Source: Phocaeicola sp. (lineage in GTDB: Bacteria > Bacteroidota > Bacteroidia > Bacteroidales > Bacteroidaceae). From it: DNA of 12,333 bases. How positions within the stretch are numbered: position 1 is the first letter of the stretch; the number at the start of each line of letters is the position of its first letter. Positions 1 to 8,388 of this stretch are shown one piece after another. Below the pieces are notes generated by a model. It was not told the origin of the DNA, searched no databases, and saw only the letters and a list, made by a program, of their open reading frames with translations. A program made the position numbers and the translations under genes. The stretch spans positions 1 through 12,333 of the forward strand of contig JAHHQU010000064.1 in assembly GCA_020026225.1 (NCBI GenBank). The letters are read 5' to 3'.

Positions 1-192
1 TGACGATGAGTCATGTCATTGCCAAACGTAAGACAGACTGCGATTTCAACAGATAATTTGATGATAAAAATAATTTGAAATAACACACATTTCGAATACA
101 TCGGAAAAAGTAATGTTGATGTAAACTTATTCTTGAGAGGATGAGGACGAGCGTGTGAAATTAGTTTAGATCTAACATTAAATGTAAACTTT
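1..192 (+). other. Leader region, possible 3' tail of an upstream gene
   Basis: No complete gene is visible. One frame is open from the window edge to a TAA at 54-56 (3-56, about 17 codons) and could be the C-terminal tail of an upstream gene, but a second frame also reaches a stop (TAA at 29-31), so this cannot be decided. The rest is A/T-rich. I looked for the Bacteroidota promoter pattern (TTTG near -33, TAnnTTTG near -7) and found only imperfect matches, such as TAATTTG-like strings at 53-59 and 73-79, without correct spacing. No stem-loop followed by a T-run was seen. A 10-base direct repeat (ATGTAAACTT) occurs at 119-128 and 182-191. Confidence 0.3.
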
Positions 193-1299
193 ATGTTATT
201 ATTGTCTATCGGAATTTTCTTGAGCATCTGTATGCTCCTGACTCGATATAAAAAAGCTGCTTATATCGGATTCTTCATTGTGTTCTTTGTGATGGCTTTT
301 CAATATAATCCGACAACAGATTATATAAGGTATCAGGCAAGTTTCGAACAAATGCAGATATTGATCTCCCAAAATGAAGGAGTGTTTTATCAGTTGCCGA
401 GTAGGGCAGAACCCGGTTGGCAGATGCTTTATAACTTGTTTGCGTGGGCATCGTTTCCATTTTTTGTCTTTTGTGTCGCATTGTTCCAATATTTCGTATT
501 GGTTAGACTGACGAAAACATATGTGGATGTGAAGTATCAGTTTTTGACTCCGATTCTGTTTTATTTTACGGATGCTTTTATGCTGATGCAGACAACAGCC
601 ATGCGTCAAGGGCTGGCGATTGAATTGTGTTTGTTGTCATTCTTTTTAGTGAACAAAAAGAAATATGTATGGGCTGTAATATTAGCCGGATTGGCGTTTT
701 CTGTGCATAAAACGGCTCTGCTTGGAGGTGCATTTGTTGGGCTGTATTTTTTGCTTGACTTTTTTAAATTATGGGATATTAAAGTTACCCGGAATGATTA
801 TTTTTGGCCAGTTGTATTTGCTTTAATATTTATATTTTTGTATTTGTTCAAAGAATCAATTATTGATAATACCTTGGCGTTTTTTAGTAGTGATGATGAT
901 TTATTGAGAGACTATTCTTATAATTTAAATTCTTTGGAGTTTAAAGAGCTTTCCCCTCTTATCATTTTGTATGATTGTGTAATGGTTTTTGTTAATGTGT
1001 TGTATTATAAGTATGCAGAAAAACAACAAAGGTTTTTTATAATAGCATCGACCATTGCATGCTTCTGTGATATGTTATTCTTCGGATTGGGATCAATTCC
1101 CAGAATCTTCCTTTATTTCTCAATCTTTAATATTTTGCTGTATCCCAATATTGCTAAATTTATTGCTGAAAAATATGGTAAGATTGTATCAGTCGTTTAT
1201 ATTGTTTTCTGTGTGGGATATAGTGTGAAAACATTTATTCCGGCAGTAATGCCTCCGGAAGGTTATTATTCTTTCTATGAATTTGTATTTTTAACATAA
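193..1299 (+). CDS. EpsG-family / Wzy-like polysaccharide polymerase
   Basis: A 368-residue, very hydrophobic multi-spanning membrane protein with roughly ten membrane segments, matching the EpsG family of polysaccharide polymerases. These proteins join lipid-linked repeat units at the outer face of the inner membrane. Family-type signatures are the early DY motif (D43-Y44, in TTDYIRY), EPGW at 73-76 and the central MRQG (R138-Q139), followed about 30 residues later by a histidine in a hydrophobic helix (H172, AFSVHKTALL). An aromatic loop lies at the C-terminus. The ATG at 193 is the first in frame after a stop at 142-144 and places the first membrane segment at the N-terminus, as usual for the family. 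The gene is notably A/T-rich compared with the next one, as polymerase genes often are. It ends 4 bases before the flippase start, so the two are probably co-transcribed. The linkage made cannot be deduced. Confidence 0.85.
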   Translation: MLLLSIGIFLSICMLLTRYKKAAYIGFFIVFFVMAFQYNPTTDYIRYQASFEQMQILISQNEGVFYQLPSRAEPGWQMLYNLFAWASFPFFVFCVALFQYFVLVRLTKTYVDVKYQFLTPILFYFTDAFMLMQTTAMRQGLAIELCLLSFFLVNKKKYVWAVILAGLAFSVHKTALLGGAFVGLYFLLDFFKLWDIKVTRNDYFWPVVFALIFIFLYLFKESIIDNTLAFFSSDDDLLRDYSYNLNSLEFKELSPLIILYDCVMVFVNVLYYKYAEKQQRFFIIASTIACFCDMLFFGLGSIPRIFLYFSIFNILLYPNIAKFIAEKYGKIVSVVYIVFCVGYSVKTFIPAVMPPEGYYSFYEFVFLT

Positions 1300-1303
1300 A
1301 TTA

Positions 1304-2839
1304 ATGGAAACGACAATTGCCGAAAATAATAAACGTATTGCCAAGAATACCTTGCTGCTTTATGTGCGCATGCTTTTTACAATGGGGGTGACCTTGTTCA
1401 CCTCCCGTATTATTTTGCAGGTGCTCGGAGTCGAGGATTTCGGGGTATATAATGTTGTGGGTGGTATTGTTACCATGTTTGCGTTTATTAACGGCGGTAT
1501 GATTGCGGCTACCCAGCGTTATCTGACTTTTGAATTAGGACGGGGAAATCAAGAACGATTGGCTCGTGTTTTCAGTACCTCGATTCAGATTCATGCTCTT
1601 ATTGCTCTGATTATTGTAATCTTGGGAGAAACCGTGGGTTTGTGGTTCCTCTATAACAAAATGGTGATTCCCGACGATCGTATGGTGGCGGCAATGTGGG
1701 TCTATCAGTGCTCGATCGTGGCGTGTGTCGTAAATATAATGTCCATCCCTTACAATGCGGATATTATCGCACACGAAAAGATGTCTGCATTTGCCTATAT
1801 CTCCATCGTGGAGGTATCTCTTAAATTGTTGATTGTCTATTTGTTGATGTTGCTCCCGTTTGATAAACTTATTGTCTATGTGTTATTGATTCTGAGCGTA
1901 CAGATTTTGATTCGGGTGATCTACGGAGGGTATTGTAAAAAACATTTCTCGGAGACAACATATCATCATTATTTGGACAAGCCGTTGTTGAAAGAGATGG
2001 CTTCGTTTGCAGGATGGAGTTTTTGGGGAAGTTTGGCGGGTGTACTTTATACGCAGGGCTTGAATATGATGCTGAATGTGTTTTTCGGTCCGGTAGTGAA
2101 TGCGGCGAGAGGTATTGCGGTGCAGGTGCAAGGTGCTGTGCAACAGTTCGTGGGAAATTTCCAGATGGCTTTGAATCCGCAGATTATGAAGAATTATGCA
2201 ACGGGGGATTTGGATAATATGCATACGCTGATGTTTCGCAGTGCCCGGTTTTCGTTTTTTCTCTTGTTCTTTTTGACATTGCCCGTATTGTTGGAAACGG
2301 ATTTCATCCTGACAATCTGGTTGAAAACGGTTCCCGGAAATGCCACTATATTTACGCAGATTATGATTTGCATATCGTTGATTTATACGACGGCAAATCC
2401 GTGTGTAATTGCCAATCAGGCTACCGGAAAAGTGAAGGTTTATCAGGCCGTAGTAGGAGGTATTCTGCTTACGATATTGCCCGTTTCCTATGTCGTGTTG
2501 AAATTGGGAGCACCGGCCTATTCGGTGTTTATCGTGCATTTCTGTGTGGAGATGGTGGCTCAGTTGGCTCGAATGATTATGTTGCGAAAATTGATCCGCT
2601 TGTCGGTTATCAGATATTTTAAAAATATTTATATTCCTGTCGTGCTTACGGTCGTTGTGGCTGTGATTCTTCCTGTAATCGTTCATGAACGATTGGAACA
2701 AGGTTGGATCCGTTTTTTTGTGGTGGGGGTGACTTGTGTCTTTTCGGTGACAACTTCAGTCTTTGTTATTGGACTGAAGGGAAACGAGCGTCGTTTCATA
2801 TTTGATAAGGTTTTGCACATTTTAAAGTTGGGGAAATGA
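1304..2839 (+). CDS. Wzx-like polysaccharide flippase (MOP superfamily)
   Basis: A 511-residue integral membrane protein with about 12-14 predicted membrane segments, of the lipopolysaccharide/capsule flippase type in the MOP superfamily (COG2244-like). It would move the undecaprenyl-linked repeat unit across the inner membrane. The N-terminal region is typical of Bacteroidota members: a short polar tail, an N-x-LLLYVRM first helix (about 15-23), then LGVEDFGVYNVVGG at 41-54 and the AATQRYLTFELG segment at 68-79. Length is normal for the family (about 480-520). The ATG follows the polymerase stop by 4 bases, and the 3' end overlaps the next gene by 4 bases (ATGA at 2836-2839), pointing to translational coupling. 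The middle of the gene is clearly richer in G+C than the polymerase just upstream. Substrate specificity cannot be read from sequence. Confidence 0.93.
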   Translation: METTIAENNKRIAKNTLLLYVRMLFTMGVTLFTSRIILQVLGVEDFGVYNVVGGIVTMFAFINGGMIAATQRYLTFELGRGNQERLARVFSTSIQIHALIALIIVILGETVGLWFLYNKMVIPDDRMVAAMWVYQCSIVACVVNIMSIPYNADIIAHEKMSAFAYISIVEVSLKLLIVYLLMLLPFDKLIVYVLLILSVQILIRVIYGGYCKKHFSETTYHHYLDKPLLKEMASFAGWSFWGSLAGVLYTQGLNMMLNVFFGPVVNAARGIAVQVQGAVQQFVGNFQMALNPQIMKNYATGDLDNMHTLMFRSARFSFFLLFFLTLPVLLETDFILTIWLKTVPGNATIFTQIMICISLIYTTANPCVIANQATGKVKVYQAVVGGILLTILPVSYVVLKLGAPAYSVFIVHFCVEMVAQLARMIMLRKLIRLSVIRYFKNIYIPVVLTVVVAVILPVIVHERLEQGWIRFFVVGVTCVFSVTTSVFVIGLKGNERRFIFDKVLHILKLGK

Positions 2840-4068
2840 TTCGGATTGAAAATAAACAAGATTGTTGCGGATGTGCCGCCTGTGTGCAAAGATGTCCTAA
2901 GCAATGTATCTCGATGCGGGAAGACGAGGAGGGATTTCTTTACCCTCAGGTCGATGTGGAGCGATGTATCGAGTGCGGATTGTGTGAAAAGGTGTGTCCC
3001 GTCATCAATCAAAACGAACCGCAGAATCCGAAAACAACATATGCCGTAAAAAATCCGAATGAGAAAATTCGTAAGGAGAGTTCTTCGGGCGGTGTATTTA
3101 CAATGCTTGCTGAACGGATAATCGATGAGGGCGGTGTCGTATTCGGAGTGGGGTATAATGAACATTGGGAGGCTGCTCATTATTATACGGAAACCAAGGA
3201 GGGCTTGTCCGCGTTCAGAGGCTCTAAATATGTACAAAGTATCGTCGGAAATACCTTTAAGGAGGCCGAGCAATTTTTGAAACAGGGACGAAAGGTGTTG
3301 TATTCGGGAACACCATGTCAGATTGCGGGGTTGAAGCGATATTTGCGTAAGGAGTATGATAATCTGTTGGCGATTGATAGTGTTTGTCACGGAACGCCTT
3401 CTCCGGGGGTGTTCAGATGGTATTTGACCGATAAAATCGCAAAAATTGCTACGGGGAAAAATCGAGGGTATCAATGTCCGATTCCGCAAATTCCCAAAGT
3501 TGATGATTTTGCACGGGGATATGGAGTGGAGATAAAAGGAATTCGATTCCGTGATAAAAGTTGTGGTTGGAGAAATTACCGTGTGGCTTTTGATTTTTTG
3601 AAGGATAAGCATCAGCCGATGAATTATTCGCAAAGTCATTATCAGGACTCTTTTATGAAGGGATTTCTTCGGGATTTGTATTTGCGCCCCAGTTGTCATG
3701 CCTGTCCGGCTCGACAATTAAAAAGTGGAAGTGATATTACGCTGGGTGACTGGTGGGGAATTTGGGTGGTGAAGCCCGATTTCTATGATGATCTCGGAAT
3801 TAGTGCCGTGGTGGTAAATTCCGAAAAAGGAATGTTGGTTTTACAGGGGATGGAACAACTGCTCTACCCGATGGAATATGAGGATTTGTGTAAGTATAAT
3901 CCAGCCTTGCTTAAGAGTTCGAAATGTCCGCCCTTGCATGAGGCTTTTTTTGCCGTTTCGAAGAAAGGGTTTGACAAACGGATCGCTGATCTGACAAATG
4001 TCAGTTTGAGAACAAAAATAATAAATAAATTGAAACGGATTGTACGCAGAATATGTGGCAAACAATAG
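2836..4068 (+). CDS. Ferredoxin-domain FrhB/FdhB-like protein (F420 hydrogenase beta-subunit family)
   Basis: A 410-residue soluble protein. The N-terminus is a complete two-cluster ferredoxin domain with CxxCxxCxxxCP at C10/C13/C16/C20 and again at C44/C47/C50/C54, enough for two [4Fe-4S] clusters. The FrhB/FdhB N- and C-terminal domains follow: ESSSGGVF at 81-88, the flavin-site-like GTPCQIAGL at 158-166, VCHGTPSP at 183-190, FRDKSCGW at 238-245, a further Cys pair C287/C290 and SDITLGDWWG at 299-308. Archaeal relatives oxidise or reduce F420 with FAD. Bacteroidota are not known to make F420, so the real substrate here is unknown; a redox step on a sugar precursor or glycan is an inference. 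It starts in the ATGA overlap with the flippase gene and precedes a pyruvyl transferase family gene by 40 bases, a recurrent pairing in polysaccharide loci. Residues about 205-228 look like a short loop insertion. It ends with TAG. Confidence 0.88.
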   Translation: MIRIENKQDCCGCAACVQRCPKQCISMREDEEGFLYPQVDVERCIECGLCEKVCPVINQNEPQNPKTTYAVKNPNEKIRKESSSGGVFTMLAERIIDEGGVVFGVGYNEHWEAAHYYTETKEGLSAFRGSKYVQSIVGNTFKEAEQFLKQGRKVLYSGTPCQIAGLKRYLRKEYDNLLAIDSVCHGTPSPGVFRWYLTDKIAKIATGKNRGYQCPIPQIPKVDDFARGYGVEIKGIRFRDKSCGWRNYRVAFDFLKDKHQPMNYSQSHYQDSFMKGFLRDLYLRPSCHACPARQLKSGSDITLGDWWGIWVVKPDFYDDLGISAVVVNSEKGMLVLQGMEQLLYPMEYEDLCKYNPALLKSSKCPPLHEAFFAVSKKGFDKRIADLTNVSLRTKIINKLKRIVRRICGKQ

Positions 4069-4108
4069 AATAACGTACAGATAAAAGCATATATCAATCT
4101 TCGATAAG

Positions 4109-5221
4109 ATGAAAACAGGAATTTTGACATATCATTTCGGAACAAATTTCGGAGGCCAGTTGCAATGCTATGCCTTAAATAAGACTCTGGAGGCATTGGG
4201 ACATGAACCGATTGTTGTGAACTATATTCCCGGACAAAATGAAAATCGGTTGATCAGTGACTTGAAGACAAGCGTCAAGTTGTTGCTCAAAGGAGGAAAG
4301 GATAATGCCGTGTTGGCGGTTGAATCGTTTCTGCACAGCCGTCGGATGAGAAAGAATTTTGATCGGTTCCGTCAGAATTATCTGCATGTCGGTCAGCGTT
4401 GTACGCTGACTGATTTTACCGATAAATACAAAGATCTTGATGCACTTGTAGTGGGTAGTGATCAAGTGTGGGCACCCGCACATCATCGGAGCGGAGCCTA
4501 TTTCTTCAATTTTAAACCCGAATTTAAAGCCCGTAAGATTGCGTATGCTCCCTGTTGTGCGATAAACAGAGTGGAGGCGGAAAATAAAGAACAACTTTCG
4601 ACTTTGCTCGGACGTTTTGACAGTTTGTCGGTTAGAAATCTGGAAACCCAAAATTTTGTGAAAGATTTGATCGGGAAAGAGGTTGAAATTGTGGCCGATC
4701 CGACAATATTGCATGATTTCTCGGAACTGAAATCGGACCGTACCCCCAAGGGAAAATATGTATTGGTGTATATTTTGGGTGATGAGATTAACGGTGGTCA
4801 CAAGACGATGATTGACCACATTAGAGAAGCCTATGGGAATCTGCCCGTTTATGTGATCTCTCTGACGAGCAGCAAACCGAAATATTTCTCGTGGGCAACA
4901 AAGACTTATTGGGAGTTGAATCCCGTGGATTGGGTGGATTTCATTCGGAACGCCACATTTGTATATACCGATTCATTCCATGGGGTGGTTTTCTCATTGA
5001 AATTTCATGTGCCGTTTGTTGCATATTACAAGGAACGGATTCGTGCATCGCGTTTTATTGACTTGAAAACCCGTTTCGGGTTGCGAAATATCGTGGAGGC
5101 GGCATCGGAAGTAAATCCCGACTTCCTGAAGCAGAGTCAGCCCGATGACCGACATATCGACGAGGTATTTCAGACCATGAAGGAAAAATCATTGGCGTAT
5201 TTAAAAGACAGTTTATTATGA
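4109..5221 (+). CDS. Polysaccharide pyruvyl transferase family protein
   Basis: A 370-residue cytoplasmic protein of the polysaccharide pyruvyl transferase family (CsaB/WcaK/AmsJ-like). Proven members transfer pyruvate from phosphoenolpyruvate to a sugar as a ketal, giving the glycan negative charge. Landmarks are the N-terminal TNFGGQLQCYAL at 12-23, GSDQVW at 116-121, VADPTIL at 195-201 and TDSFHG at 287-292, the last containing the family's conserved histidine (H291). Length is typical. At the position where many relatives read ASYG-like residues, this one reads APCC (147-150). The family is broad and some members may not be pyruvyl transferases, so the exact reaction is not certain. The start lies 40 bases after the FrhB-like gene with only an A/T-rich leader, and the 3' end overlaps the next glycosyltransferase by 4 bases (ATGA at 5218-5221). 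Confidence 0.9.
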   Translation: MKTGILTYHFGTNFGGQLQCYALNKTLEALGHEPIVVNYIPGQNENRLISDLKTSVKLLLKGGKDNAVLAVESFLHSRRMRKNFDRFRQNYLHVGQRCTLTDFTDKYKDLDALVVGSDQVWAPAHHRSGAYFFNFKPEFKARKIAYAPCCAINRVEAENKEQLSTLLGRFDSLSVRNLETQNFVKDLIGKEVEIVADPTILHDFSELKSDRTPKGKYVLVYILGDEINGGHKTMIDHIREAYGNLPVYVISLTSSKPKYFSWATKTYWELNPVDWVDFIRNATFVYTDSFHGVVFSLKFHVPFVAYYKERIRASRFIDLKTRFGLRNIVEAASEVNPDFLKQSQPDDRHIDEVFQTMKEKSLAYLKDSLL

Positions 5222-6471
5222 AAAAGATACTTTGGTTTTCGAACTGTATTCAAAGCAATCGAAACAACAAAGCCAGCGGTTCGTGGTTGTATTCTATGGC
5301 ACAATTGCTTACGTCCCGTGCAGATATTCATTTGGTGAATGTCGCTGTGGGAAGAGGTATGAATCTGACTTCGATTCAGCATAATGTTCTCGGTGAAAAT
5401 TTCGAGGAATATCTGTTGCCCCAATGGAAACTGACCTCTAAAGGACTGCCCTCAGAGGAAAATTCTGCTGCAATCAAGGCTCTGTGCGAAGCGTGCAAAC
5501 CGTCACTGATTCATGTATGGGGAGTTGAGAATTATTTTTGTAATTTGATCCCGGCGTTTGGTTTGAAAACTCCGTTGTTGCTGGAAATTCAAGGTTTGCA
5601 CCGACCTTGTGCCGATGTCTATTACGGAGATCTTTCGTTTCGGGAAATCATGAAGTGTTTCGGTCTTCGTGAGATTCTTTTCCCGTTTATGAAATCTTTG
5701 TTTGCGGAGAAAAAACAGATGGTTGAAGCAGCACAAAGGGATGACGAGGCAATTCCCAAATACCAATACATTTCCACCCAGTCGCAATGGGTGCGGGATT
5801 ATTTGCGAAATACTACACATGCGAAGATATTCCAAACGGGAATGTCTCTGCGTAAAGAATTTATGGAGGCTGGTCGTCGGGAATATCCGCACGAATTGAA
5901 TTTTTATTGTTCGGCAGCCGGTCCTGCTCCTTATAAGAGCATGCAGACTGTTTTCAAGGCTTTTGCTTTGGTGCAAAAGACCTATCCCGAAGCGCGTCTT
6001 TATGTTATCGGGAATTTTAAAAATTCCAATTGGATCCATCAGGCCGGTTATTTGACTTATTTGTATAAGACGTTGGATAAGTTGGGTGTAAGAGATCGTG
6101 TGTCCTTTACGGGACCTCTTGCCGCCGCAGAAATTGTAGAGGTGATGCGTAAATGTATCGCGATGGTACATTCAAGTTATGTGGAAAGTTATTCTCTGGC
6201 TGTCGCCGAGGCTCAGGCTGTGGGCGTTCCTTCTGTAATTTCCTATGCGGGAGCAATGCCCGAATTGGCCGTACACGGAGAAACGGGATTGTTTTATTCT
6301 CCGGGTGATTATCGGAGTTGTGCAGCCCGTATGATGGATCTTATAGAGGATAAGGAACTGGCAGAGCACATTTCGGAGGCATCTTATGAGTTGGCTCACA
6401 ACAGAAATGATAGTTTAAGAGTGTTGGAATGTCAGTTGAAAATATATGATGAAATAATCGTTGGAAAATGA
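5218..6471 (+). CDS. Glycosyltransferase family 4 (GT-B fold)
   Basis: A 417-residue retaining-type GT4 glycosyltransferase predicted to add one sugar to the lipid-linked repeat unit at the inner face of the membrane. The N-terminal half has a Rossmann-like start (KKILWFSN at 2-9). The second domain carries the donor-binding region with the E-x7-E motif (E323 and E331, in YVESYSLAVAEA), followed by GVPSVISYAGAMPEL and GETGLFYSPGD. There is no signal peptide or clear membrane span. The C-terminus (LIEDK, then SEASYELAHNRN) follows the common GT4 pattern, which helps identify the stump at 9431-9580. Start and stop both lie in ATGA overlaps (5218-5221 and 6468-6471), so it is embedded in a tightly coupled run. 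Donor and acceptor sugars cannot be assigned. Confidence 0.9.
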   Translation: MKKILWFSNCIQSNRNNKASGSWLYSMAQLLTSRADIHLVNVAVGRGMNLTSIQHNVLGENFEEYLLPQWKLTSKGLPSEENSAAIKALCEACKPSLIHVWGVENYFCNLIPAFGLKTPLLLEIQGLHRPCADVYYGDLSFREIMKCFGLREILFPFMKSLFAEKKQMVEAAQRDDEAIPKYQYISTQSQWVRDYLRNTTHAKIFQTGMSLRKEFMEAGRREYPHELNFYCSAAGPAPYKSMQTVFKAFALVQKTYPEARLYVIGNFKNSNWIHQAGYLTYLYKTLDKLGVRDRVSFTGPLAAAEIVEVMRKCIAMVHSSYVESYSLAVAEAQAVGVPSVISYAGAMPELAVHGETGLFYSPGDYRSCAARMMDLIEDKELAEHISEASYELAHNRNDSLRVLECQLKIYDEIIVGK

Positions 6472-7079
6472 GTAAAATTGGTTACCTTTGGGAAAATAGA
6501 GCTCACTATACAAGGGAGGTATATAAAAAGATAGCCGTTCGGTATTGGTCGGTTGTCAATCGTATTTCGGCGTGCTGGTGGGGAGTTAAAATCGGTAAGC
6601 GGGCAAAGTTTATGGGAAAAACCCATTTTGAACGCTTGCAGGATTCTTCCATAACGATTGAAGACGGGTGTACGTTTAATTCGTCCGTAACATCTAATTT
6701 GGTCGGATTGTTTAGTCCGTGCATCTTTTATACGGCTAAAAAAGGAGCGGAAATTCGAATTGGTAAGAATTGCGGGTTCTCGGGAACGCGAATTTGGGCC
6801 GGTCAGAAAGTTGTTTTGGGAGATAATGTCCGTTGTGGAGCCAATACTTATATTACAGACAGTGATGCCCATTCGGAAGATTATCGGGCGGGAAAAGATC
6901 GCCCTGTGGTTATTGAAGATAATGTTTGGTTAGGAACGAATGTTGTCGTTTGGAAAGGTGTTCATATTGGGAAAAATAGTCTGATCGGAGCAAACAGCCT
7001 TGTAACAAAAGATATCCCGGCTAATGTAGTCGCAGGAGGAAGCCCTTGTAAAGTGATTAAAAGTTTGAAAAATGAATAA
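6468..7079 (+). CDS. Left-handed beta-helix (hexapeptide repeat) O-acetyltransferase
   Basis: A 203-residue acyltransferase of the LbH/hexapeptide family (WbbJ / maltose O-acetyltransferase type), expected to move acetyl from acetyl-CoA to a sugar hydroxyl in the repeat unit or its precursor. Isoleucine/valine-glycine hexapeptide turns run from about residue 60 to 185 (ITIEDGCTF, IRIGKNCGF, VVLGDNVRCG, VVIEDNVWLG, VHIGKNSLIG). The catalytic histidine is most likely H135 in TDSDAHSED, and the GGSPCKVI close at 190-197 is the typical CoA-side end of such enzymes. Residues 1-55 form a basic, aromatic N-terminal arm. The start overlaps the upstream glycosyltransferase by 4 bases, and its last 8 bases (7072-7079) overlap the next gene. 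The acceptor is unknown. Confidence 0.9.
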   Translation: MSKIGYLWENRAHYTREVYKKIAVRYWSVVNRISACWWGVKIGKRAKFMGKTHFERLQDSSITIEDGCTFNSSVTSNLVGLFSPCIFYTAKKGAEIRIGKNCGFSGTRIWAGQKVVLGDNVRCGANTYITDSDAHSEDYRAGKDRPVVIEDNVWLGTNVVVWKGVHIGKNSLIGANSLVTKDIPANVVAGGSPCKVIKSLKNE

Positions 7080-8217
7080 TATAATCTTTGTAAATTTAAC
7101 GAGTAGTTATCCGATTGCTTTTTCTGCCAATAATTCCAAGGTGGAGTTTATTGCACGGGGATTGATCGAGCAGGGAAATAGTGTTACGACATTTAATTCC
7201 TGTTTGGTGGGAAGCCGAGGTGTGCGAGAATTGAAGCAGGGGGTGACCGATTTCGGATTTGAGTATTATTTGTTTCCCGAAAAATCGGTGATGCACGGAT
7301 GGAGTAATTCGAAATTATTGTTCAGATTATTGCGCGACAAAAAGAGTAAAACGGGTAAAAATATTGCATTTGTCGGAATGGACTATTTCCCAACCATGAT
7401 GTTGGCAATTATCTTTGCAAAGATTAGAGGATACAAGGTGGTTACATTGTTTCATGAATGGGATATTGTATGTAAACAGTTAAATTTTTTCTATAAGATA
7501 GATGCTTATTTGAAAGATTGGTTCTTTGGGTGGTTTATGAACGGTATTTTCCCGATTTCTCATTTCTTGGAGCAGAAGGCCAGAAGATTCCATAAACCGA
7601 TGGCGATTTTACCCATTTTAGCAGATTATAGATTACCGCGAATATCTTCCTATAAAGGTGGTAATAATTTTTCATTTTGCGGACATGCCGGTTATTTATT
7701 ACGCTATAATCTGATTTTTAATTCGTTTGTAAAAGTTGTTCAAAAGAAATCTTCGGCGACTTTAACATTGATTACCTTCGGATATGATTGGCAGATCGAA
7801 CAGATCAAAGAACGAGTTCGTAAGTTGGGAATTGCTGATAACGTAATTATTAAATCTCAATTGACAACGGAAGAGTTGAATGTAGTTTATGACGAGTCGC
7901 TTGCATTGTTGATTCCGTTGCAACCTGATACCGATCAGGATAAGGCTCGTTTCTCGCAGAAAATTGCCGAATATACGGCATCCGGAAGACCGATAATAAC
8001 GACGGCTGTGGGAGAAATTCCTTATTATTTTACGCATGATAAGGATGCTGTCATTTGTGATTATTCGGATGATTCGTATGCAGAAGCAATGCTTGATTTG
8101 CTGGAGCATAAAGATAAGGCTACACTGATCGGTAAAAATGGTCGGGAGTGTGGCGAAAAATATTTTGATTATCGGGTCAATGGAGTGCTGGTAAATGAGT
8201 TCCTAAATAAAATATAG
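7072..8217 (+). CDS. Glycosyltransferase family 4 (GT-B fold)
   Basis: A 381-residue GT-B glycosyltransferase. The N-terminus NNIIFVNLTSSYP, then FSANNSKVEFIARGL, gives the first Rossmann strand and acceptor loop. VTLFHEWD near residues 124-131 is typical of the first domain. The C-terminal domain contains FSQKIAEYTASGRPIITT, beginning at F294, with E300 in the place of a donor-binding acidic residue, and VGEIP with E315. This variant (KIAEY rather than EGFG) is common in capsule GT4 enzymes. It overlaps the acetyltransferase by 8 bases (ATGAATAA), which suggests translational re-initiation. It ends with TAG at 8215-8217, and a 171-base gap without an intact gene follows. Base composition is lower in G+C than the genes at 2-6 kb. 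Sugar specificity cannot be stated. Confidence 0.88.
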   Translation: MNNIIFVNLTSSYPIAFSANNSKVEFIARGLIEQGNSVTTFNSCLVGSRGVRELKQGVTDFGFEYYLFPEKSVMHGWSNSKLLFRLLRDKKSKTGKNIAFVGMDYFPTMMLAIIFAKIRGYKVVTLFHEWDIVCKQLNFFYKIDAYLKDWFFGWFMNGIFPISHFLEQKARRFHKPMAILPILADYRLPRISSYKGGNNFSFCGHAGYLLRYNLIFNSFVKVVQKKSSATLTLITFGYDWQIEQIKERVRKLGIADNVIIKSQLTTEELNVVYDESLALLIPLQPDTDQDKARFSQKIAEYTASGRPIITTAVGEIPYYFTHDKDAVICDYSDDSYAEAMLDLLEHKDKATLIGKNGRECGEKYFDYRVNGVLVNEFLNKI

Positions 8218-8388
8218 TTTGCAGCCGATTGATTAAAGTTTATGTGACGAGATGTTGAGATGGCGATATTGGTAGAAATGATATTAAAAATCATGTCGCT
8301 TTTAATACATTTATAAGAAGAAAAATTAAAAGAGTAAGGATGTCGCAAGTACTCGAAAATTTATATTCGGCATAAAGATATTGGTGAT
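8218..8388 (+). other. Intergenic stretch with a possible coding relic
   Basis: This 171-base gap breaks an otherwise overlapping gene run. One frame reads from 8220 to a TAA at 8373-8375 with a single internal TGA (8256-8258). The part after that stop (8259-8372, 38 codons) ends with a basic helix and MSQVLENLYSA, which resembles the C-terminal end of a cytoplasmic enzyme such as a glycosyltransferase. In A/T-rich DNA an open stretch of this length can occur by chance, so this is only suggestive. No convincing promoter was found; TACATTTA at 8306-8313 comes near the Bacteroidota -7 element but lacks an upstream TTTG at the right distance. No terminator hairpin was seen. Confidence 0.3.

Noticed and set aside
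119..191. Ten-base direct repeat ATGTAAACTT at 119-128 and 182-191 before the polymerase gene
   Set aside because: Only two copies, no dyad symmetry, and A/T-rich content makes a chance match likely; no support for a regulatory or recombination role.
1883..2701. Long minus-strand open frame (272 residues) inside the flippase gene
   Set aside because: Antisense shadow of a well-recognised membrane protein; its composition is rich in H, Q, N and R with no recognisable domain.
2683..3717. Minus-strand open frame of 344 residues across the flippase and FrhB-like genes
   Set aside because: It overlaps two strongly supported genes on the other strand and shows no family motif.
8306..8313. TACATTTA as a Bacteroidota -7 promoter element
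   Set aside because: Last base differs from TAnnTTTG and there is no TTTG at the expected upstream distance.
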